A stretch of DNA of 5,744 nucleotides. Origin: SAR116 cluster bacterium. GTDB taxonomy: Bacteria; Pseudomonadota; Alphaproteobacteria; Puniceispirillales; UBA1172. The position numbers were made by a program, and so were the translations under genes. Below are positions 1-5,744 of the stretch, in pieces; the stretch's first letter is position 1; every line of letters starts with the position of its first letter. Under the pieces are notes generated by a model. The model worked only from the letters and a program-made list of their open reading frames with translations, was not told the origin of the DNA and did no database searches. The stretch is from the NCBI GenBank assembly GCA_002691725.1, contig NZIT01000086.1, forward strand, positions 1-5,744, written 5' to 3'.

Positions 1-180
1 TGCTGTCATCGCAACACCGCCGTTAAAGAACAAGCGATTGGCAACTTTCGCGGCGCAACCCAACGAACCCGCGTATTGACCGCCGTAGGTTCCCGTGCCT
101 ACACCACAACGCACCGTTTCATCCGGCAGCAGCGTTGTCACTGGAACCGAGCCCATCGCAGCACTCAATGCTCCAACCGC
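1..180 (-). other. YadA-type C-terminal outer-membrane anchor, incomplete
   Basis: Residues 1716-1775 begin with the small-residue helix AVGALSAAMGSVPV, followed by beta-strand segments CGVGTGTYGG, QYAGSLGCAAKV and RLFFNGGVAMTA. This is the arrangement of the YadA anchor, in which each chain contributes four strands to a 12-stranded trimeric barrel. Three strands are visible and the fourth lies past position 1. The two cysteines (Cys1740 in RCGVG and a second in SLGCAA) are unusual compared with the enterobacterial YadA anchor. Confidence 0.88.
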
Positions 181-3100
181 TCCAATCGATGCCACCACTT
201 CATCGGGGCTATAGCTCGTTGTTCCCAACGTGCCAGTCTGATCCGTTGTCACAAAGCGCTTCTCACCTGGCTTTTGATACCGCGAGCCAATGAATCCACC
301 GGGGTGCAAGCCAGGCAGGCTGTAGGGAGACGCGGCACTACCGAGCGACACCTCAAACGGCCGTGTCGTCACCGCATTCATGCCAATGGCCGTGGAGCCA
401 AAGGCGCGAGCCGTGGCACCAGGACCAAAGGCCGAGCCGTAATCGGAATAGGAACTGGAGAAAGCACCAACCGCGAAGGCTTGCGTTCCAAAGGCAATGG
501 CGCCAGATCCGATCGCTGTGGATTCGACGCCATCAGCTAGAGCTGCAGAACCAATAGCCATGACATTGCTTCCTTGGGCGTAAGCACCGGTACCAATGGC
601 CAAACCATTGGTGCCAATAGCCCTGGATGCGGCACCAAGTGCCACCACATTGGTGCCTTCAGCAAAGCCATCAGTGCCGATGGAAACCACATTGGTGTTG
701 TATCCAAGTGCTTTAGCTCCAGTGCCAATCGCAATTACATTGCGACCTTCTGCCAAAGCATCAGTGCCTTGAGCAACGGCATTAAAACCAATCGCACGCG
801 CATTGGCACCAGAAGAGGATGAATTGGTGCCATTTGCAAAGGAATTCGCACCAAATGCGGTGGAATTTGTGCCTATCGCATGAGACGAGGAACCATAAGC
901 CTGAGTATTCACACCTTCAGCGAATGAGTCGGTTCCGTAGGAGGCGGAGTTAACACCATTAGATGTTGCATTATGTCCCATCGCAACAGCACTGGTTGAA
1001 CCTGAATAGATATGCGAGCTCATACCAAAGGCCATGGCGTTGTCGGAACTTCTGACTTCCGAAAAATCACCAAATGAGGTTGAGTTTTGGGAATGCGAAA
1101 CCCGAGCATCTGTACCATAAGCAAAACTGCTGAATCCATAAAAAACCTTTGCATCTGTACCATAAGCAAAACTTGCATTTGAATGGAAGACGGCAGCACC
1201 ATCGCCAGTGGCGAATGAGTTCACTTCGCTATCATCGTCATAACAATCGTCACCTATACAAAATGTCTCATCTCCAAGAGCTTTGGCATTAATTCCGATC
1301 GCAAAAGCATTATTACCAGCAGCCGTTGCATTGGTTCCAAGGGCAAAAGCGTTGATACCAGAAGCCTTCGCATACGGACCAATCGCAGTTGCATCTTTTT
1401 GATTAGCAAAAGATGCTGTGCCTACAGCCAATGAGCTCTCACCTGAAGAATTAGCTTCCACACCCCAAGCCATAGAGTTGACACCGCTTGCCACAGCCTT
1501 GACACCAGCTGCGTAAGCATTCGTAGCGATTGCACAAGCCTCGAAACCAATTGCCACACCGTCAAGGGCAATGGCGTGAGCACGTGTTCCAATTGCTGTT
1601 GACTGAGAACCGCCTGCCAAAGACAAAGTACCAATGGCGACACTATCTTGAGCCGAAGCAATTGCACATGAACCTGCTGCCAATGAGCTGGAACCCTCAG
1701 AGAGAGCGTTAAAACCTATAGCAACTGATTTGTCATTAGAGGCAGTGGCACTTGTTCCAATAGAAGTAGAAGCAATACCACTTGAGGAGGAAGCAACGCC
1801 AAAAGCCAACGAATTAGTGTTGCTGGCATTAGCCTGAAGTCCGACAGCAAAGGAGTTGGAACCCGTGGCCTTAGCCAAAGTACCAATAGCAGAGGAATTA
1901 GCAGCATTAGCAAAACTTTGAACACCAAAAGCATAGGAATCAAGATTAGTCGCTTGAGCTGAGGTGCCAAGGGCCAATGAATTCACTCCACTAGCAAAAG
2001 TATCAACACCAATTGCATAGGCATTCAAGTTTGATGCTGCAGCTGAGGTACCAAAAGCAATCGAATTCTCACCACTCGAAGTAGTATTGGTTCCAATAGC
2101 GAATGCAGAAACATTACTAGCGTTGGCTTGGAAGCCCGTTGCAAACGCGTCATCCGCCAACGCCCTTGTACTCGTACCAAGCGAAATCGAGTTGTTACCT
2201 TGGGCCAGTGAGTTGAATCCTGCAGAGATGGAGTCAATACCTGATGCATTGGCAAAGGCGGCCAGTGCCATCGCCCCATTAGCCGTCGCTTGTGCTTGTG
2301 TGCCAGCGGCAAAAGCTCGTTCTTTATTAGCTAATGACTCATAGCCAATTGCAATCGCATAGGTACCAAGTGCATCTGCGCTAGCGCCCATCGCAATGGT
2401 TTCATTTGCCGTTGCATTCGCTTGTGGGCCAATCGCAATCGCTCCCTTTGTCATTGCCCTGGCGCTTGTGCCAGAAGCAATCGACTCGTTACCAGAGGCG
2501 ATGGCGCCGGTGCCCGTTGCCATCGCATTATCAGCTGAGGCATTGGCCCGGGTTCCGTAGGCGAGGCTGTTGGTCTTGAGCGCCTTGGACTGGAAGCCCA
2601 ACGACATCGAGTTGGCACCAATCGCTTCTGCTTGCAAACCAGCAGCAAAGGCATCAGCCAAGTAAGCGTTACTGCATGTGCCAATGGCCATGGTGTTTTC
2701 ACCCGAAGCTGTGGCATTGGTGCCAATGGCCAAGGCATTTTTGTTCAAGGCCTGGGCATAGGCACCAGCAGCAAAGGTGTCATTGCTGATCGCACTGGCG
2801 AACATGCCCAAAGCAATGGAGACATTGCCGGTGGCATTGGCGTAGCGGCCAATCGCAATCGCGTTATTGCTGCTCGCCAAGGCGTTAACGCCAAAGGCCA
2901 TGGTGTAGTTGGCAATGGCAGAGGAGTTCGCACCAAAAGCCAACGCTCCGTTTTGCGTGGCATGGGCATAGGTACCAATCGCAGCCGCGTTCAAAGCGGT
3001 GGCATTGGCCAGCACACCCATCGCCATTGAATTAGCGCCATTTGCAAAAGAGCCAGCAGCAATCGCTACGGCATTGATGCCAGCAGCCGTGGCGGAAACA

Positions 3101-5325
3101 CCGAAGGACTGGGCGTTTTGCTTGTTGGCAACGGAGTCAACGCCAATCGCAATCGAGTTATCACCCGTTGCCGATGCACTCGAGCTGATTGCCGTGGCGT
3201 TGGTGCCCGTTGCTTTTGAAAACGTGCCAAATGACAGCGCATTACCACCCTGCGCATTGGCCAAAACACCCAAAGCCACGGAGTTATCACCCGATGCATT
3301 GGCTTTCACCGACAATGCGGCTGAATTCACGCCTTCCGATGTGGAGAAGTAACCAACGGCCATTGAGTTGGCTCCCGTTGCCGAGGCATTGACCGCAATG
3401 GCGGTCGAGTTCGTACCAATCGACTTGGCATTGGTACCTAAAGCCAGAGAGCTCTTCTCTTTTGCAAACGACTGAACACCAATCGCCAGGGATGATTCGC
3501 CATTGGCATTCGCACTCGCACCGATCGCACCGGCATTCACACCACAGGCCGTGGTATTTGGGCCAATCACAAACGAGTTGGTTTGATCAGCAAAGGATTG
3601 AGCGCCAATAGCGGTTGAATTGATGCCATAAGCGCGAGAATTGGCACCAAAGGCCATTGAATTAATGCCACTGGCAGTGGCGTTGGTGCCAATGGAAGAG
3701 CTATTCGTATTCGTTGACGAGGCGCTGTAGCCAATGGCGATGGAATCAGTTCCTGTGGAACAGGCCGTTGTACCAATGGCCATGGAATTGTTTCCCAAGG
3801 CACACGCCTGAACGCCGATCGCCATGGCATCAATGCCTTGGGTATTGGCGAGGTAACCAATGGCTCCAGCACCCGTACCGTTTGCAATCGCTCCAGCACC
3901 TAAAACAAAGGAATTGGCATATGAAGCTGTTGTATTGGTTCCGATGGCGATGGCATTAGAACCAGTCGAGGAAGCACACGCACCAATAGCTATTGAGCCA
4001 GTGGCATTAGTAAATGACTGGGAGCCAAAAGAAACCGAGCACGATCCCGATGCCGTGGAACCAAAACCAAATGCAATCGACTGGAATCCATTGGCAATAG
4101 TGTTAGCCCCAAGCGCAATAGCTTGTGCAGTGGCGGCATTCGCATCTGAGCCTATCGCGATGGATGATTCACCCGTCGCACTCGCACTAGCTCCATAAGC
4201 ACTGGCATTCGCTTCCGTAGCTTTTGCTGAAGCACCAATTGCTACTGAAGATTCACCGCTCGCACTTGCAGACGCACCAAAAGCAATCGCTTCATCCGAT
4301 GAACTTGTTGCTTCGCCACCAATTGCAATGGAAGACTGATTAGCTGCATTAGAGGAACTACCAATTGAGATCGATGCCTCACCTTTGGCGACACCACTAA
4401 CCAAAGCCAGAGCATCAGCAGCACTCACATTGGTTCCAGACCCAATACTGACTGCACCATCAGCATCTGATGTAGTAGTGGCGGTGTCACCTATTACAAC
4501 TGTTGAATTGGCAATTGAGGCAACTCCATTGCCAATCACAACCTGATTCTTGCCACCATTCATCGCTGCGCCATTACCAATGGCCACACCACCAACATTT
4601 CCACCCACTTCAACAGCATTCCCCATGGCCACTGACCCGGAGGTAGCACCAGCCACTACACCATTCCCCATGAGGATGCTGGCTGTAGTGCCGAGATCAC
4701 CGGAAGCAGAACCGATCAGGATGTTCCCAGCAGCACCAACACTTCCAACGCCTTTACCAATAATGACATTGTCAGCTGTTCCAACACCGGCAATGTCACT
4801 TCCAATCATCACATTGGAATAACCGGCTGTATTAGCTACTGCGTTGCCAATTGCGATGGTATCAGCGCCGATACTGGCCACCCCATTACCAATCGCAATT
4901 GTTTCCTCGCCACTGCTCACAGCGCCGATCCCAATGGCTACGGATGCAGCTCCTGAAGCATTAGAGGGACCAACAGCTAATGAACCACCGATTGAAGTCC
5001 CCAAGAGGGATGCAAAACCGGCACCATATCCACATTCAGACATGGTGAGATCCAGGGTGGTAGCCGCTACAAAACCCTCAGCATTAGCAAATAGGCTTCC
5101 ATTTAATGAGCCAGAGGCAGTACCACCACCACCACAGATACCACCACAATCAATGGTGCCATCAATAACTATGCCACCCTCAATCTCTGCGAAAGGGACT
5201 TCCAAATTACCGGTGATGGTACCGGCACCTACGCCACACATCCCATATACCTGCGCCAAAACCTGACCTGATGAAACAGTCAGACCAATGACGAGGCCTC
5301 TAAGCAGGTGGCCCCTATAAGGCAC
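1..5325 (-). CDS. Giant YadA-like trimeric autotransporter adhesin, 3' end beyond window
   Basis: Surface adhesin of the type Vc secretion family. By family knowledge it would be exported by Sec, trimerise, and pass through its own C-terminal barrel to display a beta-roll head. The minus strand is open for 1,775 codons from a GTG at 5325 to the window edge. In-frame stops lie just upstream (TAA near 5358 and TGA near 5367). Rough domain order: signal peptide 1-24; Gly/Cys-rich domain 25-115; head repeats 116-1615, with cores such as AIGTNATASG recurring about every 14 residues; linker 1616-1715; anchor from 1716. The anchor's last strand is missing, so perhaps 20-30 residues lie beyond position 1. 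Start choice: no ATG precedes the signal peptide; GTG 5325 is preferred, and CTG 5340 is possible. The first in-frame ATG (5241) would remove the signal peptide. Oddities are the missing coiled-coil stalk, about ten cysteines in the head, and an acidic insertion. The family call is very secure. The binding target is unknown. Confidence 0.95.
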   Translation of the reverse strand, partial: MPYRGHLLRGLVIGLTVSSGQVLAQVYGMCGVGAGTITGNLEVPFAEIEGGIVIDGTIDCGGICGGGGTASGSLNGSLFANAEGFVAATTLDLTMSECGYGAGFASLLGTSIGGSLAVGPSNASGAASVAIGIGAVSSGEETIAIGNGVASIGADTIAIGNAVANTAGYSNVMIGSDIAGVGTADNVIIGKGVGSVGAAGNILIGSASGDLGTTASILMGNGVVAGATSGSVAMGNAVEVGGNVGGVAIGNGAAMNGGKNQVVIGNGVASIANSTVVIGDTATTTSDADGAVSIGSGTNVSAADALALVSGVAKGEASISIGSSSNAANQSSIAIGGEATSSSDEAIAFGASASASGESSVAIGASAKATEANASAYGASASATGESSIAIGSDANAATAQAIALGANTIANGFQSIAFGFGSTASGSCSVSFGSQSFTNATGSIAIGACASSTGSNAIAIGTNTTASYANSFVLGAGAIANGTGAGAIGYLANTQGIDAMAIGVQACALGNNSMAIGTTACSTGTDSIAIGYSASSTNTNSSSIGTNATASGINSMAFGANSRAYGINSTAIGAQSFADQTNSFVIGPNTTACGVNAGAIGASANANGESSLAIGVQSFAKEKSSLALGTNAKSIGTNSTAIAVNASATGANSMAVGYFSTSEGVNSAALSVKANASGDNSVALGVLANAQGGNALSFGTFSKATGTNATAISSSASATGDNSIAIGVDSVANKQNAQSFGVSATAAGINAVAIAAGSFANGANSMAMGVLANATALNAAAIGTYAHATQNGALAFGANSSAIANYTMAFGVNALASSNNAIAIGRYANATGNVSIALGMFASAISNDTFAAGAYAQALNKNALAIGTNATASGENTMAIGTCSNAYLADAFAAGLQAEAIGANSMSLGFQSKALKTNSLAYGTRANASADNAMATGTGAIASGNESIASGTSARAMTKGAIAIGPQANATANETIAMGASADALGTYAIAIGYESLANKERAFAAGTQAQATANGAMALAAFANASGIDSISAGFNSLAQGNNSISLGTSTRALADDAFATGFQANASNVSAFAIGTNTTSSGENSIAFGTSAAASNLNAYAIGVDTFASGVNSLALGTSAQATNLDSYAFGVQSFANAANSSAIGTLAKATGSNSFAVGLQANASNTNSLAFGVASSSSGIASTSIGTSATASNDKSVAIGFNALSEGSSSLAAGSCAIASAQDSVAIGTLSLAGGSQSTAIGTRAHAIALDGVAIGFEACAIATNAYAAGVKAVASGVNSMAWGVEANSSGESSLAVGTASFANQKDATAIGPYAKASGINAFALGTNATAAGNNAFAIGINAKALGDETFCIGDDCYDDDSEVNSFATGDGAAVFHSNASFAYGTDAKVFYGFSSFAYGTDARVSHSQNSTSFGDFSEVRSSDNAMAFGMSSHIYSGSTSAVAMGHNATSNGVNSASYGTDSFAEGVNTQAYGSSSHAIGTNSTAFGANSFANGTNSSSSGANARAIGFNAVAQGTDALAEGRNVIAIGTGAKALGYNTNVVSIGTDGFAEGTNVVALGAASRAIGTNGLAIGTGAYAQGSNVMAIGSAALADGVESTAIGSGAIAFGTQAFAVGAFSSSYSDYGSAFGPGATARAFGSTAIGMNAVTTRPFEVSLGSAASPYSLPGLHPGGFIGSRYQKPGEKRFVTTDQTGTLGTTSYSPDEVVASIGAVGALSAAMGSVPVTTLLPDETVRCGVGTGTYGGQYAGSLGCAAKVANRLFFNGGVAMTA
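181..480 (-). other. Linker between head repeats and membrane anchor
   Basis: Residues 1616-1715 start with decaying head motifs (FAVGAFSSS, AFGSTAIGMNAV) and continue through FEVSLGSAASPYSLPGL, then a segment with FVTTDQTGTLG, ending in SPDEVVASIG. The V-T-T-D-x-x-G-x-L-G stretch resembles neck segments I associate with cyanobacterial YadA-like proteins, from general recollection only. I see no heptad pattern long enough for a coiled-coil stalk. Only the final 15-20 residues leading into the anchor look helical. Confidence 0.65.
1106..1173. repeat. Perfect 23-bp direct repeat, 45 nt apart
   Basis: The same 23 bases occur at 1106-1128 and 1151-1173. On the coding strand both encode S-F-A-Y-G-T-D-A. 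The 45-nt offset is 15 codons, so one copy can be gained or lost without breaking the frame. Most other repeat units in the array are far less alike at the DNA level, which points to a recent duplication of one unit. Confidence 0.85.
1225..1251 (-). other. Acidic Cys-containing insertion in the head, DDCYDDDSE
   Basis: Residues 1359-1367 interrupt the regular repeat pattern with DDCYDDDSE, directly after a core that itself carries a cysteine (F-C-I-G, Cys1356). Six or seven acidic residues in nine do not occur anywhere else in the head. The reading frame continues normally on both sides, so this is an in-frame loop and not a frameshift. It could be a metal-binding or exposed loop, but no known motif is matched. 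Confidence 0.7.
1921..2080 (-). repeat. 28-residue (84-nt) higher-order repeat
   Basis: Two segments 84 nt apart (near 1931 and 2015 on the plus strand) are strongly alike. They encode GTSAAASNLNAYAIGV and GTSAQATNLDSYAFGV, each followed by a variant unit of the form TFASGVNS or SFANAANS. The unit of duplication here was therefore a pair of 14-residue repeats and not a single one. Confidence 0.7.
4441..4980 (-). repeat. First block of YadA head repeats, I-G-N-G type
   Basis: Residues 116-295 contain about a dozen head-type repeats whose cores read AIGNG, MIGSD, IIGKG, LIGSA, LMGNG, MGNAV and VIGNG. Spacing is mostly 14-17 residues and less regular than in the rest of the head. The turn after the core is usually N-G-V or N-A-V instead of T-N-A-T-A-S-G. 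This looks like a distinct repeat subfamily forming the membrane-distal part of the beta-roll. Confidence 0.8.
4981..5253 (-). other. N-terminal Gly/Cys-rich domain of the adhesin
   Basis: Residues 25-115 of the product come after the signal peptide and before the first head repeat. The region is rich in Gly, Thr and hydrophobic residues in alternating, strand-like patterns. It has four cysteines: C-G-V-G-A-G-T (Cys30), D-C-G-G-I-C-G (Cys69 and Cys72) and E-C-G-Y-G-A-G (Cys98). I recognise no named domain. Its position suggests it caps the tip of the fibre. An even number of cysteines in an exported protein is compatible with disulfides, but that is inference. Confidence 0.6.
5254..5325 (-). 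other. Signal peptide of the adhesin
   Basis: The first 24 residues form a classical Sec signal. The n-region carries Arg4, His6 and Arg9, and the core is LLRGLVIGLTV. A small-residue stretch ends in V-L-A before Gln25, which fits signal peptidase I cleavage after Ala24. It is shorter than the extended signal peptides found on many large autotransporters. Its presence in the long frame is the main reason for placing the start upstream of the first ATG. Confidence 0.75.
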
Positions 5326-5604
5326 TTCGGGTGATAACAGACAGACCTTGAAACGTTAGGCCCGTCAAGAAAAAAAACAACTCGGAAGGAAAATCCAAGA
5401 TTGACCAGCATTGAGCAGTCCTAGTTACATCGCAGACCCAGAGCCACCAAAAGCGGAAGAAGCCCCTAAGGGTCAGAAGTCCGGCACGTTTCGACTAGGG
5501 CGGTCGAGCAATGAGCAGCTTTTTCCCCAAGCACTGAAATTTGTTGCTTCTCAGAACTTGCTCACTAAGATCTGTGTGAAATTGATTGTATCGGGCTTCC
5601 AGCT
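5326..5604. other. Intergenic region between divergent genes
   Basis: This stretch separates the adhesin start from the divergent exported-protein start. It holds an A8 run near 5371-5378, a GGAAGGA at 5384-5390 (plus strand), and a TTGACC at 5401-5406 that resembles a -35 box but has no good -10 box at 16-18 nt. On the minus strand a TTGACG at 5363-5368 is likewise without a convincing -10 box. I could not identify promoters for either gene with confidence. An open plus-strand frame that crosses it is listed separately as doubtful. Confidence 0.5.
5346..5349 (-). promoter_or_regulatory. Weak Shine-Dalgarno-like AAGG near the adhesin start
   Basis: Read on the minus strand, TTTCAAGG lies 5 nt before an in-frame CTG (5340) and 20 nt before the GTG at 5325. 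The spacing suits the CTG better, which would add five residues (L-L-S-P-E, read with an initiating Met) before the signal peptide. The match to the anti-Shine-Dalgarno sequence is only four bases, so this does not settle the start codon. Confidence 0.25.
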
Positions 5605-5716
5605 GTGGCAAGTCTTCTTCCAATCCGCTGTGCTTGTCTTACATTCGGGCATTTTTCTCTCGCCCTACTTGTCAGCTATCCTTTGGCTGCGTTTGCAGAT
5701 AAGGTCCAAGGCGTAA
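5411..5716 (+). CDS. Doubtful 101-residue ORF, hypothetical
   Basis: A TTG-initiated open frame with a polar, Pro/Glu/Lys-rich start (YIADPEPPKAEEAPKG) and a hydrophobic second half. No family is recognised. A strong Shine-Dalgarno-like GGAAGGA lies 20 nt upstream, which is too far. The same signal is well spaced for TTG 5401, but that frame stops after seven codons. The second half overlaps, in another frame, the more convincing signal-peptide ORF at 5605. Either this is a chance open frame, or its first half is a relic or small gene. Confidence 0.2.
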   Translation: MSSPSYIADPEPPKAEEAPKGQKSGTFRLGRSSNEQLFPQALKFVASQNLLTKICVKLIVSGFQLWQVFFQSAVLVLHSGIFLSPYLSAILWLRLQIRSKA

Positions 5717-5744
5717 CCACAGGCAGTAGTTCATTAGGTCAGCT
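5605..5744 (+). CDS. N-terminus of a divergent exported protein, truncated by window edge
   Basis: From GTG 5605 the frame is open to the window end (46 full codons). The product starts MASLLPIRC, continues into the hydrophobic core FSLALLVSYPLAAFA and then DKVQGVTTGSSSLGQ. This is a good Sec signal peptide with an A-F-A cleavage site after residue 31, followed by a polar mature start. The frame has a stop near 5566 and no ATG before the signal, so GTG is the best start, although no clear Shine-Dalgarno sequence precedes it. It is transcribed away from the adhesin. Too little of the mature protein is visible to name a family; another surface or periplasmic protein is the simplest reading. Confidence 0.55.
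   Translation, partial: MASLLPIRCACLTFGHFSLALLVSYPLAAFADKVQGVTTGSSSLGQ

Larger units (their letters stand above)
481..4440 (-). repeat. Main YadA head repeat array, about 14-residue (42-nt) period
   Basis: Residues 296-1615 are an almost unbroken run of left-handed beta-roll repeats. Typical units are SIAIGTNATASGEN, ALAIGTNATASGEN and NSLALGTSAQATN. The core is small-hydrophobic-Gly (AIG, ALG, AFG, AYG, AVG) every 14-15 residues, so I expect roughly 90-95 units here. Units with the standard core often alternate with variants such as S-F-A-x-G or D-A-F-A-A-G. DNA copies have diverged and the frame is intact throughout, which argues for protein-level selection. In this family, repeat number sets fibre length and commonly varies between strains. 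Confidence 0.92.

Noticed and set aside
481..4980. A CRISPR array or other noncoding tandem repeat
   Set aside because: The repeat period is about 42 nt but copies diverge at DNA level, there are no constant repeats with unique spacers, and the frame is preserved as YadA-head protein repeats.
76..5266. Many plus-strand open frames of 60-154 codons, and short minus-strand frames in other phases, within the adhesin gene
   Set aside because: They are antisense or out-of-phase readings of the 42-nt repeats. They share the repeat periodicity, show biased composition (Ala/Pro-rich or Trp/Arg/Leu-rich) and match no family.
1..5325. The adhesin as a pseudogene
   Set aside because: I translated every line from 5325 to 1 in one frame and found no stop or frameshift. 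Signal, head and anchor are all in phase.
5347..5369. An imperfect inverted repeat (CTTGA...TCAAG) beside an A8 run, considered as a terminator
   Set aside because: The stem is short with a two-base bulge. The homopolymer lies on the wrong side for a minus-strand terminator and is A instead of T for a plus-strand one.
5401..5430. TTGACC with TAGTTA or TTACAT as a sigma-70 promoter for the plus-strand gene
   Set aside because: The -35 match is good, but the -10 candidates are weak at spacings of 15 or 18 nt, so it is mentioned only under the intergenic region.
5551..5652. A 33-residue minus-strand ORF starting MPECKTSTADWKK
   Set aside because: It has an ATG and a purine-rich leader, but it is very short, lies antisense to the signal-peptide ORF and resembles nothing I know.

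Overview
The window is dominated by one very large minus-strand gene that reads without a stop from about position 5325 down to position 1. It runs off the left edge just short of its expected end. Translated in that frame (1,775 codons in view), it is a trimeric autotransporter adhesin of the YadA type (type V secretion). In order it has a signal peptide, a short Gly/Cys-rich N-terminal domain, about 1,500 residues of YadA-head repeats (roughly 14 residues each, core A-I-G-T-N-A-T-A-S-G), a short linker, and the beginning of the C-terminal outer-membrane anchor. I see no coiled-coil stalk, which is the usual middle part of such proteins. Plus-strand open frames between 1 and about 5270 are antisense shadows of this repeat gene.

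Layout by region. 1-180: membrane anchor, incomplete. 181-480: linker between head and anchor. 481-4440: main head array, with scattered cysteines, an acidic Cys-containing insertion near 1225-1251 and recent-looking duplications near 1106-1173 and 1931-2080. 4441-4980: a first head block with a different repeat flavour (I-G-N-G). 4981-5325: signal peptide and Cys-containing N-terminal domain. 5326-5604: intergenic region with no convincing gene. 5605-5744: the start of a divergently transcribed gene whose product begins with a good signal peptide; it is cut by the right edge.

The organism must be a diderm (Gram-negative type) bacterium, because this anchor forms an outer-membrane barrel. The mid-range base composition and the Cys-bearing anchor motif (C-G-V-G-T-G-T-Y-G-G) remind me of YadA-like proteins in marine picocyanobacteria, but that is a low-confidence impression that a database search would have to settle. 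Nothing here suggests a mobile element, CRISPR array or RNA gene. The two divergent exported products may share regulation or a surface role, but the second protein is too incomplete for its function to be named.
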